This document shows, in pieces, positions 1 through 6,071 of a stretch of 8,001 nucleotides of DNA. The stretch comes from Sulfurimonas sp. UBA6792 (GTDB lineage Bacteria; Campylobacterota; Campylobacteria; Campylobacterales; Sulfurimonadaceae), in contig DKFQ01000016.1 in assembly GCA_002452425.1 (NCBI GenBank), positions 659 to 8,659 of the forward strand, read 5' to 3'. Within the stretch, counting starts at the first letter, position 1; each line of letters begins with the position of its first letter. Under the pieces are notes generated by a model. That model did no database searches, was not told the DNA's origin, and saw nothing but the letters and a program-made list of their open reading frames with translations. The position numbers and the translations under genes are program-made.

Positions 1-404
1 CGATGGTTGAGAGAGAAGGGATGATGTCGCTTGTGATGGTTGATGTTGATTTTTTTAAAAAGATTAACGATACTTATGGACATGGTGTTGGCGATAAAGT
101 GCTTGTAAACATCTCAGAACTCTTTTTGTCTCTTTTGCGAGATGAGGATATCGTCTGCCGCTGGGGTGGCGAAGAGTTTGTTATCCTTCTACCCTCCGCA
201 AACCTAAAAGACGCGCTCTCTTTGGCCGAAAAACTCCGAGGGCGCATCGAGATGATGGAGATAGAGACTGTCCATAAAGTAACAGCGAGTTTTGGTGTGA
301 CTCAGGTAAGAGTAGATGATGACCTCAAAAGTGCGGTCGATAGAGCGGACAGTGCACTTTATAGGGCAAAAAATGCTGGTAGAAACTGCGTGGTGCAGAA
401 CTAG
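1..404 (+). CDS. GGDEF-domain diguanylate cyclase, C-terminal part (5' end outside window)
   Basis: This is the end of a diguanylate cyclase, which makes the second messenger c-di-GMP from two GTP. The reading frame is open to the window edge (first full codon at position 3), so the true start and any sensor domain lie upstream. The ATG at 3 is an internal methionine, since it would begin in the middle of the GGDEF fold. Visible, numbering from that ATG: the metal-binding stretch VDVDFFKKINDTYGH (13-27), the active-site loop RWGGEEF (53-59), and an inhibitory I-site RDED (46-49) exactly five residues before GGEEF, so product feedback inhibition is expected. The C-terminal ADSALYRAKNAGRN block is typical of the family end. 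It looks catalytically intact in the part seen. Its stop codon overlaps that of the convergent cyclase gene. Confidence 0.93.
   Translation, partial: MVEREGMMSLVMVDVDFFKKINDTYGHGVGDKVLVNISELFLSLLRDEDIVCRWGGEEFVILLPSANLKDALSLAEKLRGRIEMMEIETVHKVTASFGVTQVRVDDDLKSAVDRADSALYRAKNAGRNCVVQN
401..404. other. CTAG shared by two convergent stop codons
   Basis: The plus-strand cyclase ends with TAG at 402-404 and the minus-strand cyclase ends with TAG read from 403-401. The palindromic tetramer CTAG therefore serves both. There is no room for a terminator between the genes, so transcripts must end inside the opposing gene or overlap as antisense RNA. Confidence 0.95.
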
Positions 405-2140
405 CCGACACAAACTCGGTTGCGCCCTTGTGATTTGGCTTCGTAGAGTGCGACATCCACTCGTTTAAACATATCTGCACCCTCTTCATCTTTGTGTGAG
501 GTAACAACGCCAAGACTAATCGTTGCATGTTGAACCACGCTAAAGTTGTTTTCATCAACCGCTTTTCTTACTCTTTGTGCTATCTCTTGCGCTTCTTGCA
601 GAGATGTTTGAGGTAAAAATATCATAAATTCCTCTCCGCCAACGCGTCCAAAGATATCCTCTGTTCTTAAGCACCCCTTTACAACCTCTGTTATCTCCAT
701 GAGGATAATATCGCCGATATTGTGCCCATAAGTGTCGTTGATGCGCTTGAAATAGTCTATGTCGAACATGAGAAGGGAAAACTCTTTTTGCTCATTTTTA
801 TGTTTTTTGAGCTCCTCGTTAAAGGCGTTTAAAAAAGAGTAACGATTTTTTATCTGGGTGAGAGAGTCGGTATTGGCGATGTACTTCATTTTGATATAAG
901 CGTTCTCAAGTTCTTGCGTTCTTTTGCGGATCTTCTCTTCAAGCGCTAAGTTGAGCTCTTGAAGTTCGTTTGATTTTCTCTCTAGTGCCATTTTTAAAAG
1001 TGCAAATTTCGTCTGAAGCTTTTTAGAAATAAAGATGGAAATCCCAAGAGAAGCCAGAGTAAAAAGCAGAGCGTAGATTTTGAGCATAAAGATTTTTGCG
1101 TCATTACTCTCTTGCATCTGTGCTTTTTTTTCAGCAGCGATATGCTCTATGCCATCGGTATAAAAACCGCTGCCGATGACCCACTCTGTGTGTGGAACTT
1201 TTTGGAAGTAGGAGAGCTTGGTCTCCACCTTGCCGCTGTCTGGGTTTTGCCACGTATAGGAGATGAAATCGCCAAAATTAGAAGAGTTCTTGCTTAAGAG
1301 CTTTTGAGTAAGCGTTTTGTAGGTGGGACTTTGAGACGTAAGAAGATTTTGCCCCTCAAGCTCTGGGTTGCTAGAGTGTAGAATCACCTTGCCTTTGGTG
1401 TCAAAAACAAAAAAGTACCCTTGCGTGTTTTTGTTGATATTTCTTAGGATGTCAAGTGCTGTTTTTTCTATCTCTTGCGTGGTGCTATCAAGATACTCAG
1501 AAGAGCCCAGATAGAGATCAAACATCTCAAAATCTTTTACAAAAGCAACTTGCTGGTATTGGATAGAGGGGTCTTTGTTTGGGCGTGTAAAGGTGTCCCA
1601 CAAAAATCCCTCACCCTCTCTTGAAACAAGCGCAATCTCCTCTTGGATAACATATCTTCCCGTAGCGTCTTTAAAATCTAGGATGCTTTTGCCCTCTAAC
1701 TCTTTGAGGTACTCAGGCGCTAGGGTAAAGACGCCTTTTTTGTCTAAAATAAAGATAAAACTCTCGCCTTCGTTCCAGACCATAGGACGCAACGCATCTG
1801 TTATCATCTTTTTGATACTGCTTGCATCTTTTGTGGCGCTGTTTTGTTTGTAGATATTTTGACCAATCGCATACGCCTGTTTTACTCTGTCTTTGACTTT
1901 TTCTTTGAGCCTCTCTTCGATGGTGGAGCGTTCATACACCATAAAGTCAACCGCCATTTTTACTTTGGAGATGGTGTTTTGCTTCTGTTGTGAGATGAGC
2001 TCCTCTTTGAGGTTCGCAGTTGTGGTGTTAAAGAGCTCTTGTGTAAAAAAAATGTAGTTGAAAAAGATAAGAAATACAACAAGTGGGATAAAGAGAACGG
2101 GACCGATAGTGATAAGTTTGAGAAGATTTTTTTCATTCAT
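401..2140 (-). CDS. Membrane-bound diguanylate cyclase with tandem periplasmic Cache sensor
   Basis: A 579-residue transmembrane sensor enzyme predicted to make c-di-GMP in response to an extracytoplasmic signal. Order of parts: short cytoplasmic N-terminus, membrane helix about 8-32, periplasmic region to about 350, membrane helix about 351-372, a helical or coiled-coil linker about 378-425, and a GGDEF domain about 425-579. The periplasmic region holds two Cache_2-like units with the usual 'F-x-F-D-x-x-G' strands: ESFIFILDKKG (126-136) and GYFFVFDTKG (241-250), each followed by a tail resembling LGSSEYLD or IGSGFYTD. The cyclase has FDIDYFKRINDTYGH (459-473), GGEEF (501-505) and an I-site RTED (492-495) five residues before it, so it looks active and feedback-inhibited. 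No classical HAMP is evident; the coiled linker seems to do that job. The start is supported by AAAGG at 2149-2153, eight bases upstream. The ligand cannot be told from sequence. Confidence 0.95.
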   Translation of the reverse strand: MNEKNLLKLITIGPVLFIPLVVFLIFFNYIFFTQELFNTTTANLKEELISQQKQNTISKVKMAVDFMVYERSTIEERLKEKVKDRVKQAYAIGQNIYKQNSATKDASSIKKMITDALRPMVWNEGESFIFILDKKGVFTLAPEYLKELEGKSILDFKDATGRYVIQEEIALVSREGEGFLWDTFTRPNKDPSIQYQQVAFVKDFEMFDLYLGSSEYLDSTTQEIEKTALDILRNINKNTQGYFFVFDTKGKVILHSSNPELEGQNLLTSQSPTYKTLTQKLLSKNSSNFGDFISYTWQNPDSGKVETKLSYFQKVPHTEWVIGSGFYTDGIEHIAAEKKAQMQESNDAKIFMLKIYALLFTLASLGISIFISKKLQTKFALLKMALERKSNELQELNLALEEKIRKRTQELENAYIKMKYIANTDSLTQIKNRYSFLNAFNEELKKHKNEQKEFSLLMFDIDYFKRINDTYGHNIGDIILMEITEVVKGCLRTEDIFGRVGGEEFMIFLPQTSLQEAQEIAQRVRKAVDENNFSVVQHATISLGVVTSHKDEEGADMFKRVDVALYEAKSQGRNRVCVG

Positions 2141-2206
2141 GGCAGTTACCTTTAGCTGTTACACTTTACTTCAAAATGCGTAAAAAATGAGAAAAAATAG
2201 CAACAA

Positions 2207-2215
2207 AAGATAACA
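2207..2215 (-). promoter_or_regulatory. Candidate extended -10 for the Cache-GGDEF gene
   Basis: On the minus strand TGT-TATCTT forms a TGn-extended -10 element, predicting a start near 2200 and a leader of about 60 nt before the ATG at 2140. No good -35 is present, which is normal for Campylobacterota, where the -35 is weakly conserved. The region where a -35 would sit lies inside the inverted repeat at 2221-2249. This is a pattern match only; other AT-rich -10 candidates exist in the gap. Confidence 0.3.
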
Positions 2216-2220
2216 TTTGC

Positions 2221-2249
2221 CTAAGTGCTTACTAAAAAGTAACACTTAG
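2221..2249. repeat. Inverted repeat between lipoprotein and cyclase genes
   Basis: On the plus strand CTAAGTGCTTACT, a loop of AAAA, then AGTAACACTTAG: arms of 13 and 12 nt that pair fully except for one bulged base. It starts 11 bases past the stop of the lipoprotein gene, where a terminator is expected, but neither strand has a U-tract directly after the stem, so it is not a standard intrinsic terminator. It also overlaps the -35 position of the candidate cyclase promoter, so an operator is an equal possibility. Confidence 0.6.
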
Positions 2250-2259
2250 AGCACGAAAA

Positions 2260-3255
2260 CTAGAAAGAAGGGGGCGCTATGTATTTGCCTTTGACGATGC
2301 GACACCCTTCTCCTTTTGGAAATATTTTACGGCGCTCGATCCATTGAGGCTCTTGATTTTGCGCGTCAAACTTGATTTTTGCTTTGGATGCATCAAGTTC
2401 AACAATGGTTCCGCAGTTTGTCTGCATGCCAACTTTAAGCGTTTTTCTAAAATTTTCAATCTTTTGTGCTTGTTGCTGTAGGGTTGATTGCTCTTTTTTG
2501 GTAAGGGAGTAGTTCTCTCTCTCAAGCTGTTGTTCGCTTTTGTTGTAGAGGTCTTGGTAGCTTCTTGGCAACCTTTGGGATGCCCCTTGCTTTTTGAGCT
2601 CTTCATCTCTGAGATGCTCAAGGTTTTTGAGTGCGAGATGGAGCATATCTTGCGCGTTTGCATAGTCGGCATACTTCTTTACAAAGTCGTTAAACGCATC
2701 AACAGTGGATGCTTTTTGAAACTCCTCTTGGCATAGCGCAAACTTAAAGCTCTCTTTTTTTGCTTCGATGGCAGCAAGGAGTTTTGTCTCAATAACGGCT
2801 TTGTTGATTGCTGATTTGCTTATGTACTTGTACTTTGGCGCACTTTGGTTGAGGTTGATGATATGCTCTGCAATATTTGTAGCCTCAGGAACTACCCCAA
2901 ATTTTGTTGTGCAAGGGGTGTAGCGTGTGCTGTTGGACTCTTTGCAGAGATAGTGATTTGTTTTTGTGGCATTGTTCTCTTCTTCAAAATGCGGATAGAT
3001 ATTGCCGTAATCTTGGGTGACGCGAAGAATCTCTTGATTGGTAAATTTTCTTCTAATGACGGGTTTGTCTTCAATCTCTAGTATCTTCCAGCCCTCTTTG
3101 TTTTTTTCTAGGAGTGCATAGTAGTACCCGCTTTGGCTGATATAGTCACTTTTTGGTTCTGGGGGTTTTGGAGCTGTAACTTTAGGCTGCCCTGAGGTAC
3201 ACCCTATGAAAAAAAGAGGAAAAAAAAGCGCATAAAACGCTGCTTTGTAAAGCAT
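2260..3255 (-). CDS. Predicted lipoprotein of unknown function with a C-terminal SH3-like segment
   Basis: I do not recognise a named family. The 331-residue protein has a short basic, then hydrophobic N-terminus ending in LFFIGC, a plausible lipobox with Cys19 as the lipidated residue. Phe at -3 is less usual. Residue +2 is Thr, not Asp, so outer-membrane placement would be expected under the E. coli rule. A proline-rich tether (about 25-35) follows. Residues 40-125 are mixed with Cys104 and Cys115, a possible disulfide. Residues 145-275 are highly charged and helical, probably coiled-coil. The end (about 274-318) reads KVGMQTNCGTIVEL...QWIERRKIFP, which resembles small SH3-like beta-barrel segments; that likeness is from memory. 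The start is supported by AAAGGA at 3261-3266, five bases upstream. It lies 136 bp after dnaK on the same strand, with its own promoter possible. A link to protein folding is not shown. Confidence 0.85.
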   Translation of the reverse strand: MLYKAAFYALFFPLFFIGCTSGQPKVTAPKPPEPKSDYISQSGYYYALLEKNKEGWKILEIEDKPVIRRKFTNQEILRVTQDYGNIYPHFEEENNATKTNHYLCKESNSTRYTPCTTKFGVVPEATNIAEHIINLNQSAPKYKYISKSAINKAVIETKLLAAIEAKKESFKFALCQEEFQKASTVDAFNDFVKKYADYANAQDMLHLALKNLEHLRDEELKKQGASQRLPRSYQDLYNKSEQQLERENYSLTKKEQSTLQQQAQKIENFRKTLKVGMQTNCGTIVELDASKAKIKFDAQNQEPQWIERRKIFPKGEGCRIVKGKYIAPPSF

Positions 3256-3277
3256 GGTGTTCCTTTGGAAGAAGTCT

Positions 3278-3283
3278 AGTATA
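3278..3283 (-). promoter_or_regulatory. Candidate -10 (TATACT) for the lipoprotein gene
   Basis: TATACT on the minus strand would start transcription near 3271, giving a leader of about 16 nt that still contains the AAAGGA ribosome site. No convincing -35 is seen at the right spacing. Transcription reading through from dnaK is the alternative. Confidence 0.35.
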
Positions 3284-3308
3284 AAGGCAGATTTATAGCA
3301 TATTTTTT

Positions 3309-3364
3309 GGTTGCTTCATTCGCAATGATGTGGTCATTGCGAGAATAAAATCTATGAAGCAACC
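3309..3364. repeat. REP/MITE-like imperfect palindrome after dnaK
   Basis: Two nested pairs of perfect arms: GGTTGCTTCAT (3309-3319) with ATGAAGCAACC (3354-3364), and directly inside them TCGCAATGA (3320-3328) with TCATTGCGA (3334-3342) around a TGTGG loop. An 11-nt unpaired stretch (3343-3353) sits on one side. Together they form a 20-bp stem. The words 'CATTGCGA' and 'GAAGCAA' resemble a short palindromic repeat seen between genes in many bacteria, so a dispersed element is likely. In the dnaK direction the stem is followed by A-residues, not U-residues, so it does not look like a standard terminator; it may still stabilise the dnaK mRNA 3' end. Confidence 0.7.
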
Positions 3365-3387
3365 TAAGTGACGCAGAAAGTTAGGTT
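3361..3387 (-). terminator. dnaK: Possible weak hairpin just after the dnaK stop codon
   Basis: AACCTAA and TTAGGTT arms of 7 bp with a 13-nt loop lie 4 bases after the dnaK stop. The downstream sequence is only loosely U-rich, so termination would be weak. Four bases of the distal arm (3361-3364) also belong to the larger palindrome, so the two structures compete. Confidence 0.3.
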
Positions 3388-3391
3388 TTAG

Positions 3392-5275
3392 TTATTCTAT
3401 CTCAGCGTCGATAACGTCGTCATCTGCTTTTTTCTTTGAAGTATCAGCACTTCCTGCTTCACCTTCATTGCCTTTGTACATCTGCTCTGCCATTTTATGG
3501 CTTGCTTCCGTCAAAGTTTTTACTTTCGCTTCGATTTGCTCTTTTGTAGAGTTTGTATCTTTGAGCGTATCTTTGAGTTCAGTGATAGCTGATTCGATTT
3601 TTGCTTTCTCTTCTGCACTGATTTTATCGCCGATTTCACTTAGAGATTTTTCAGTCTGAGCGATAAGCGCATCTGCTTGGTTTTTAAGCTCTACAAGCTC
3701 TTTGCGCTTCATATCTTCAGCTTTGTGCATCTCTGCATCTTTGACCATTTTGTTAATCTCATCTTCGCTAAGCCCAGACGAACCGCTGATAGTGATAGAC
3801 TGTGATTTGCCTGTGCCTTTGTCAGTTGAGCTAACAGTGAGTATTCCGTTTGCGTCGATGTCAAAAGTAACTTCGATTTGAGGCACACCTCTTGGAGCCG
3901 CTGCAATGTTACCTAGTTCAAAAAGACCTAAAGATTTGTTATCTCTTGCAAACTCTCTCTCGCCTTGAACAACCGAGATACTAACTGCCGGTTGGTTGTC
4001 CTCTGCCGTTGAGAAGATTTGAGACTTTTTAACAGGGATTGTTGTCCCTTTTTCGATGATTTTTGTCGCAACACCGCCTAAAGTCTCGATACCGAGTGAA
4101 AGTGGAGTAACATCAAGAAGAAGAACGTCTTTAACATCCCCTCTTAAAACACCGCCTTGGATAGCTGCACCTGCCGCAACAACTTCGTCAGGGTTTACAC
4201 TCTTGTTGAGGTTTTTGCCACCGAAGTAGTCGGAGACCATCTTTTGAGCGAGTGGAACACGGATAGAACCACCGACCATGATAATCTCTTTGATATCGCT
4301 GTTTGATAAACCTGACTCTTTCATAGCAGTTTTGATATGTGCGATAGTCTCTTCAACAAGTTTTTCAATCATACTCTCAAATTTAGCACGAGTAAGTTTG
4401 ATAACCAAGTGTTGTGGTCCAGCTTCTGTCATCGTGATAAACGGTAGGTTAATCTCTGTTTCAGTCGATGAACTTAACTCTTTTTTTGCATTTTCAGCCG
4501 CATCTTTTAAGCGTTGAAGTGCCATTTTGTCGTTTTTAAGCTCTACACCGTGAGAACTCTTGAACTCGCTGCTAAGGTAGTCAACGATTTTGTTGTCAAA
4601 GTCGTCTCCACCCAAAAATGCGTTTCCATCTGTTGATAGAACTTCAAAAGTACCCTCGCTAATCTCTAAAACAGTAACGTCAAATGTCCCGCCGCCCAAG
4701 TCGTAAACAAGCACATTCTCATCGCCTTTGCTCTCTAAACCGTATGCAAGTGCAGAAGCAGTCGGCTCGTTGATGATACGTAAAACGTTAAGTCCTGCGA
4801 TAGTTCCCGCATCTTTTGTAGCTTTTCTTTGTGCATCGTTGAAGTAAGCCGGAACCGTGATAACTGCGTCAGTTACAGTAGAACCTAAGTAAGCCTCAGC
4901 ATCCTCTTTTAGTTTTGAGAGGATTTTTGCCGAAATCTCTTGCGGAGTGTAAATCTTGCCCGCAACATCAACAGCTGCCATACCGTCTTTGTTAACGATG
5001 TTGTAAGTTACCTTGTCGTGAGCCGCTTTTGCGTTCTCTTCGTTCATCATAAGACCCATAATTCTCTTGATAGAAGAGATAGTCTTGTTTGGGTTTGTTA
5101 TGGCTTGACGTTTTGCAGGGTCACCTACTAAAACCTCGCCTTTGTCTGTAAAAGCTACAACCGAAGGAGTTGTATTTTTACCCTCTTTGTTAGGGATGAT
5201 TTTTGCCTCACCACCTTCATAAACTGCTACACATGAATTTGTTGTTCCTAAATCTATACCGATTACTTTTGACAT
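3392..5275 (-). CDS. dnaK: Molecular chaperone DnaK (Hsp70)
   Basis: ATP-driven cytoplasmic chaperone that binds exposed hydrophobic segments, working with a DnaJ co-chaperone (not in this window) and GrpE. The 627 residues match the usual bacterial length (E. coli 638). Nucleotide-binding domain about 1-380: phosphate-1 loop GIDLGTTNS (6-14), Lys70, INEPTASALAYG (168-179), phosphate-2 loop DLGGGTFDV (192-200), and the adenosine motif VGGSIRVP (334-341). The hydrophobic interdomain linker DVLLLDVTPLSLG (383-395) leads to the substrate-binding beta domain to about 500, then a helical lid, and ends in DDVIDAEIE, a common acidic tail. Most homologues I know have Thr, not Ile, at the fourth place of GGSTR. 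The start has AAGGA at 5284-5288, eight bases upstream. It lies 168 bp after grpE, across a set of hairpins. Confidence 0.99.
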   Translation of the reverse strand: MSKVIGIDLGTTNSCVAVYEGGEAKIIPNKEGKNTTPSVVAFTDKGEVLVGDPAKRQAITNPNKTISSIKRIMGLMMNEENAKAAHDKVTYNIVNKDGMAAVDVAGKIYTPQEISAKILSKLKEDAEAYLGSTVTDAVITVPAYFNDAQRKATKDAGTIAGLNVLRIINEPTASALAYGLESKGDENVLVYDLGGGTFDVTVLEISEGTFEVLSTDGNAFLGGDDFDNKIVDYLSSEFKSSHGVELKNDKMALQRLKDAAENAKKELSSSTETEINLPFITMTEAGPQHLVIKLTRAKFESMIEKLVEETIAHIKTAMKESGLSNSDIKEIIMVGGSIRVPLAQKMVSDYFGGKNLNKSVNPDEVVAAGAAIQGGVLRGDVKDVLLLDVTPLSLGIETLGGVATKIIEKGTTIPVKKSQIFSTAEDNQPAVSISVVQGEREFARDNKSLGLFELGNIAAAPRGVPQIEVTFDIDANGILTVSSTDKGTGKSQSITISGSSGLSEDEINKMVKDAEMHKAEDMKRKELVELKNQADALIAQTEKSLSEIGDKISAEEKAKIESAITELKDTLKDTNSTKEQIEAKVKTLTEASHKMAEQMYKGNEGEAGSADTSKKKADDDVIDAEIE

Positions 5276-5294
5276 AATTTTTATCCTTAATTTG

Positions 5295-5316
5295 ATTTTA
5301 TTTCATAAAATAAAAT
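5295..5316 (-). repeat. AU-only 9-bp hairpin ahead of dnaK
   Basis: ATTTTATTT and AAATAAAAT arms pair perfectly around a 4-nt loop, ending 6 bases before the dnaK ribosome site at 5284-5288. The stem has no G-C pairs and should melt readily with heat. It overlaps the neighbouring hairpin at 5315-5331 by two bases and contains that hairpin's U-rich tail. Confidence 0.6.
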
Positions 5317-5331
5317 GAAGGAAACCTTCAT
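5315..5331 (-). terminator. Terminator-like hairpin in the grpE-dnaK gap
   Basis: Read on the minus strand: ATGAAGG, loop TTT, CCTTCAT, then a U-rich run (TTTATTTTATG). The 7-bp stem with 3 G-C pairs is weak, so at most partial termination or attenuation between grpE and dnaK is expected. Its 3' arm contains TCCTT, complementary to the AAGGA ribosome site of dnaK. Confidence 0.4.
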
Positions 5332-5341
5332 CTTATTTGTC

Positions 5342-5365
5342 GCAAAAGGAACGCGTCCCTTTTGC
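5342..5365 (-). repeat. 24-nt near-perfect palindrome in the grpE-dnaK gap
   Basis: Arms GCAAAAGG and CCTTTTGC enclose one mismatched pair and the self-complementary core ACGCGT. As RNA this is an 8-bp stem, the strongest in the gap. No U-tract follows directly, so it looks more like an mRNA-stabilising or processing structure, or part of a dispersed repeat, than a terminator. Confidence 0.65.
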
Positions 5366-5393
5366 TTTCGCTAGCCGCTAAGGCACTAAAGCT

Positions 5394-5409
5394 TGACACT
5401 TTCGTGTCA
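5394..5409 (-). repeat. Hairpin with GAAA tetraloop after grpE
   Basis: In the transcript TGACAC-GAAA-GTGTCA makes a perfect 6-bp stem capped by a GNRA-type tetraloop, which is known to be unusually stable. It lies 34 bases past the grpE stop codon. It has no U-tract, so a 3'-end protecting or processing role for the grpE part of the message is more likely than termination. Confidence 0.6.
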
Positions 5410-5443
5410 GAATTTCTTTTATTTAAAACTATATGAACGAATG

Positions 5444-5980
5444 TTAATTCGCCACGACTACCATCGCTTCGCGAAGCGGTCTCTCTTTATACTTATAGCC
5501 TGTTTGGAAAGTTTGGACTATCTGTCCGCTCTCTACCGTGTCACTATCTACGCTTTGGATAGCGTTGTGGATATTTGGGTCAAAAGGCTCATCGTGAGCA
5601 ACCATCTTGACACCGTGTCTCTCTAGTGAAGTGACAAGCTGTTTTTGTGTCAGCTCAATCCCCTCTTTAAGTTTTGCTAACAGCTCTTCGCAACTTGTAT
5701 CTGCCTTGACTGAGTTTAGCGCACCATGAAGAGAGTCAAGAACGGGAATCATATCTTTTGCAAACTTTTCGTTTGCATACTCAACAGCCGTATATTTTTC
5801 TCTCTCTAATCTTTTTTTTATGTTTTCAAAATCTGCATGAACACGAGCATATTTGTCTTTGAGTTCGCTCAGCTCTGTTTGTAAAAGGTCAAACTCATTT
5901 TCAACCGCCGCAGCTTCTGCAGCAGCTTCATCCAATTCGACATTTTCGTTTTGAAGTTCTTCTTTTTCTTCTGTTACCAT
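5444..5980 (-). CDS. grpE: GrpE, nucleotide exchange factor for DnaK
   Basis: A 178-residue cytoplasmic protein that dimerises and releases ADP from DnaK, allowing ATP binding and substrate release. The acidic N-terminus (1-30) and long coiled-coil helix (about 28-75, with YARVHADFENIKKRLEREK) are typical. The C-terminal beta domain that contacts DnaK carries the signature pieces FDPNIHNAI (133-141) and GYKYKERPLREAMVVVA (161-177). Length is normal for the family. The ATG at 5978-5980 is the only sensible start: the nearest upstream GTG is out of frame. Its ribosome site AAGGAGT is about 12 bases away, longer than usual. It is the first gene of the grpE-dnaK unit, directly under a consensus promoter. 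The usual upstream partner hrcA is not here. Confidence 0.98.
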   Translation of the reverse strand: MVTEEKEELQNENVELDEAAAEAAAVENEFDLLQTELSELKDKYARVHADFENIKKRLEREKYTAVEYANEKFAKDMIPVLDSLHGALNSVKADTSCEELLAKLKEGIELTQKQLVTSLERHGVKMVAHDEPFDPNIHNAIQSVDSDTVESGQIVQTFQTGYKYKERPLREAMVVVAN

Positions 5981-6017
5981 AACCGTTTGGTCACTCCTTT
6001 TCTAAAAAGATAGCATA

Positions 6018-6046
6018 ATTATACATATTGAGTGTAACAATGTCAA
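6018..6046 (-). promoter_or_regulatory. Consensus sigma-70 promoter of grpE-dnaK
   Basis: On the minus strand TTGACA (6046-6041) and TATAAT (6023-6018) are separated by exactly 17 bp, a perfect match to the housekeeping consensus. The predicted start near 6011 gives a leader of about 30 nt. Such a complete -35 is unusual for Campylobacterota, where the -35 is usually poorly kept. A promoter this strong fits a chaperone operon held down by a repressor. Confidence 0.85.
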
Positions 6047-6047
6047 G
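6027..6047 (-). promoter_or_regulatory. HAIR-like operator, putative HspR site
   Basis: The minus strand reads CTTGACA-N7-ACTCAAT. The HAIR consensus bound by HspR repressors is CTTGAGT-N7-ACTCAAG, so 11 of 14 positions match at the exact spacing. It covers the -35 and most of the spacer, where binding would block RNA polymerase. Caveat: four of the matches (TTGA) are also part of the -35 hexamer, so the independent evidence is the leading C and ACTCAA. Confidence 0.55.
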
Positions 6048-6053
6048 AGAAAG

Positions 6054-6071
6054 TTAAGTAAATGTACTTAA
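6054..6071. repeat. Palindrome TTAAGTA-N4-TACTTAA in the divergent promoter region
   Basis: Perfect 7-bp arms around AATG, seven bases upstream of the grpE -35 and about 55 bases upstream of the opposite gene's candidate -10. A further TTAAGTAA at 6068-6075 directly repeats 6054-6061. The position between two divergent promoters suggests a regulator-binding site serving one or both genes. Confidence 0.5.

Noticed and set aside
1112..1853. Plus-strand open frames inside the Cache-GGDEF gene
   Set aside because: They are opposite a clear, complete sensor-cyclase and have no recognisable features or ribosome sites.
1..2140. The two GGDEF proteins as a recent gene duplication
   Set aside because: They share only family-wide motifs; the sequence between motifs differs strongly, so they are ordinary paralogues.
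2277..3081. Other-frame open stretches within the lipoprotein gene
   Set aside because: The lipoprotein frame has a signal peptide, a lipobox and a proper ribosome site; the others have none.
3309..3364. Large palindrome as a standard intrinsic terminator of dnaK
   Set aside because: The stem is followed by A residues in the dnaK direction; the T-run is on the wrong side for that strand, and no plus-strand gene ends here.
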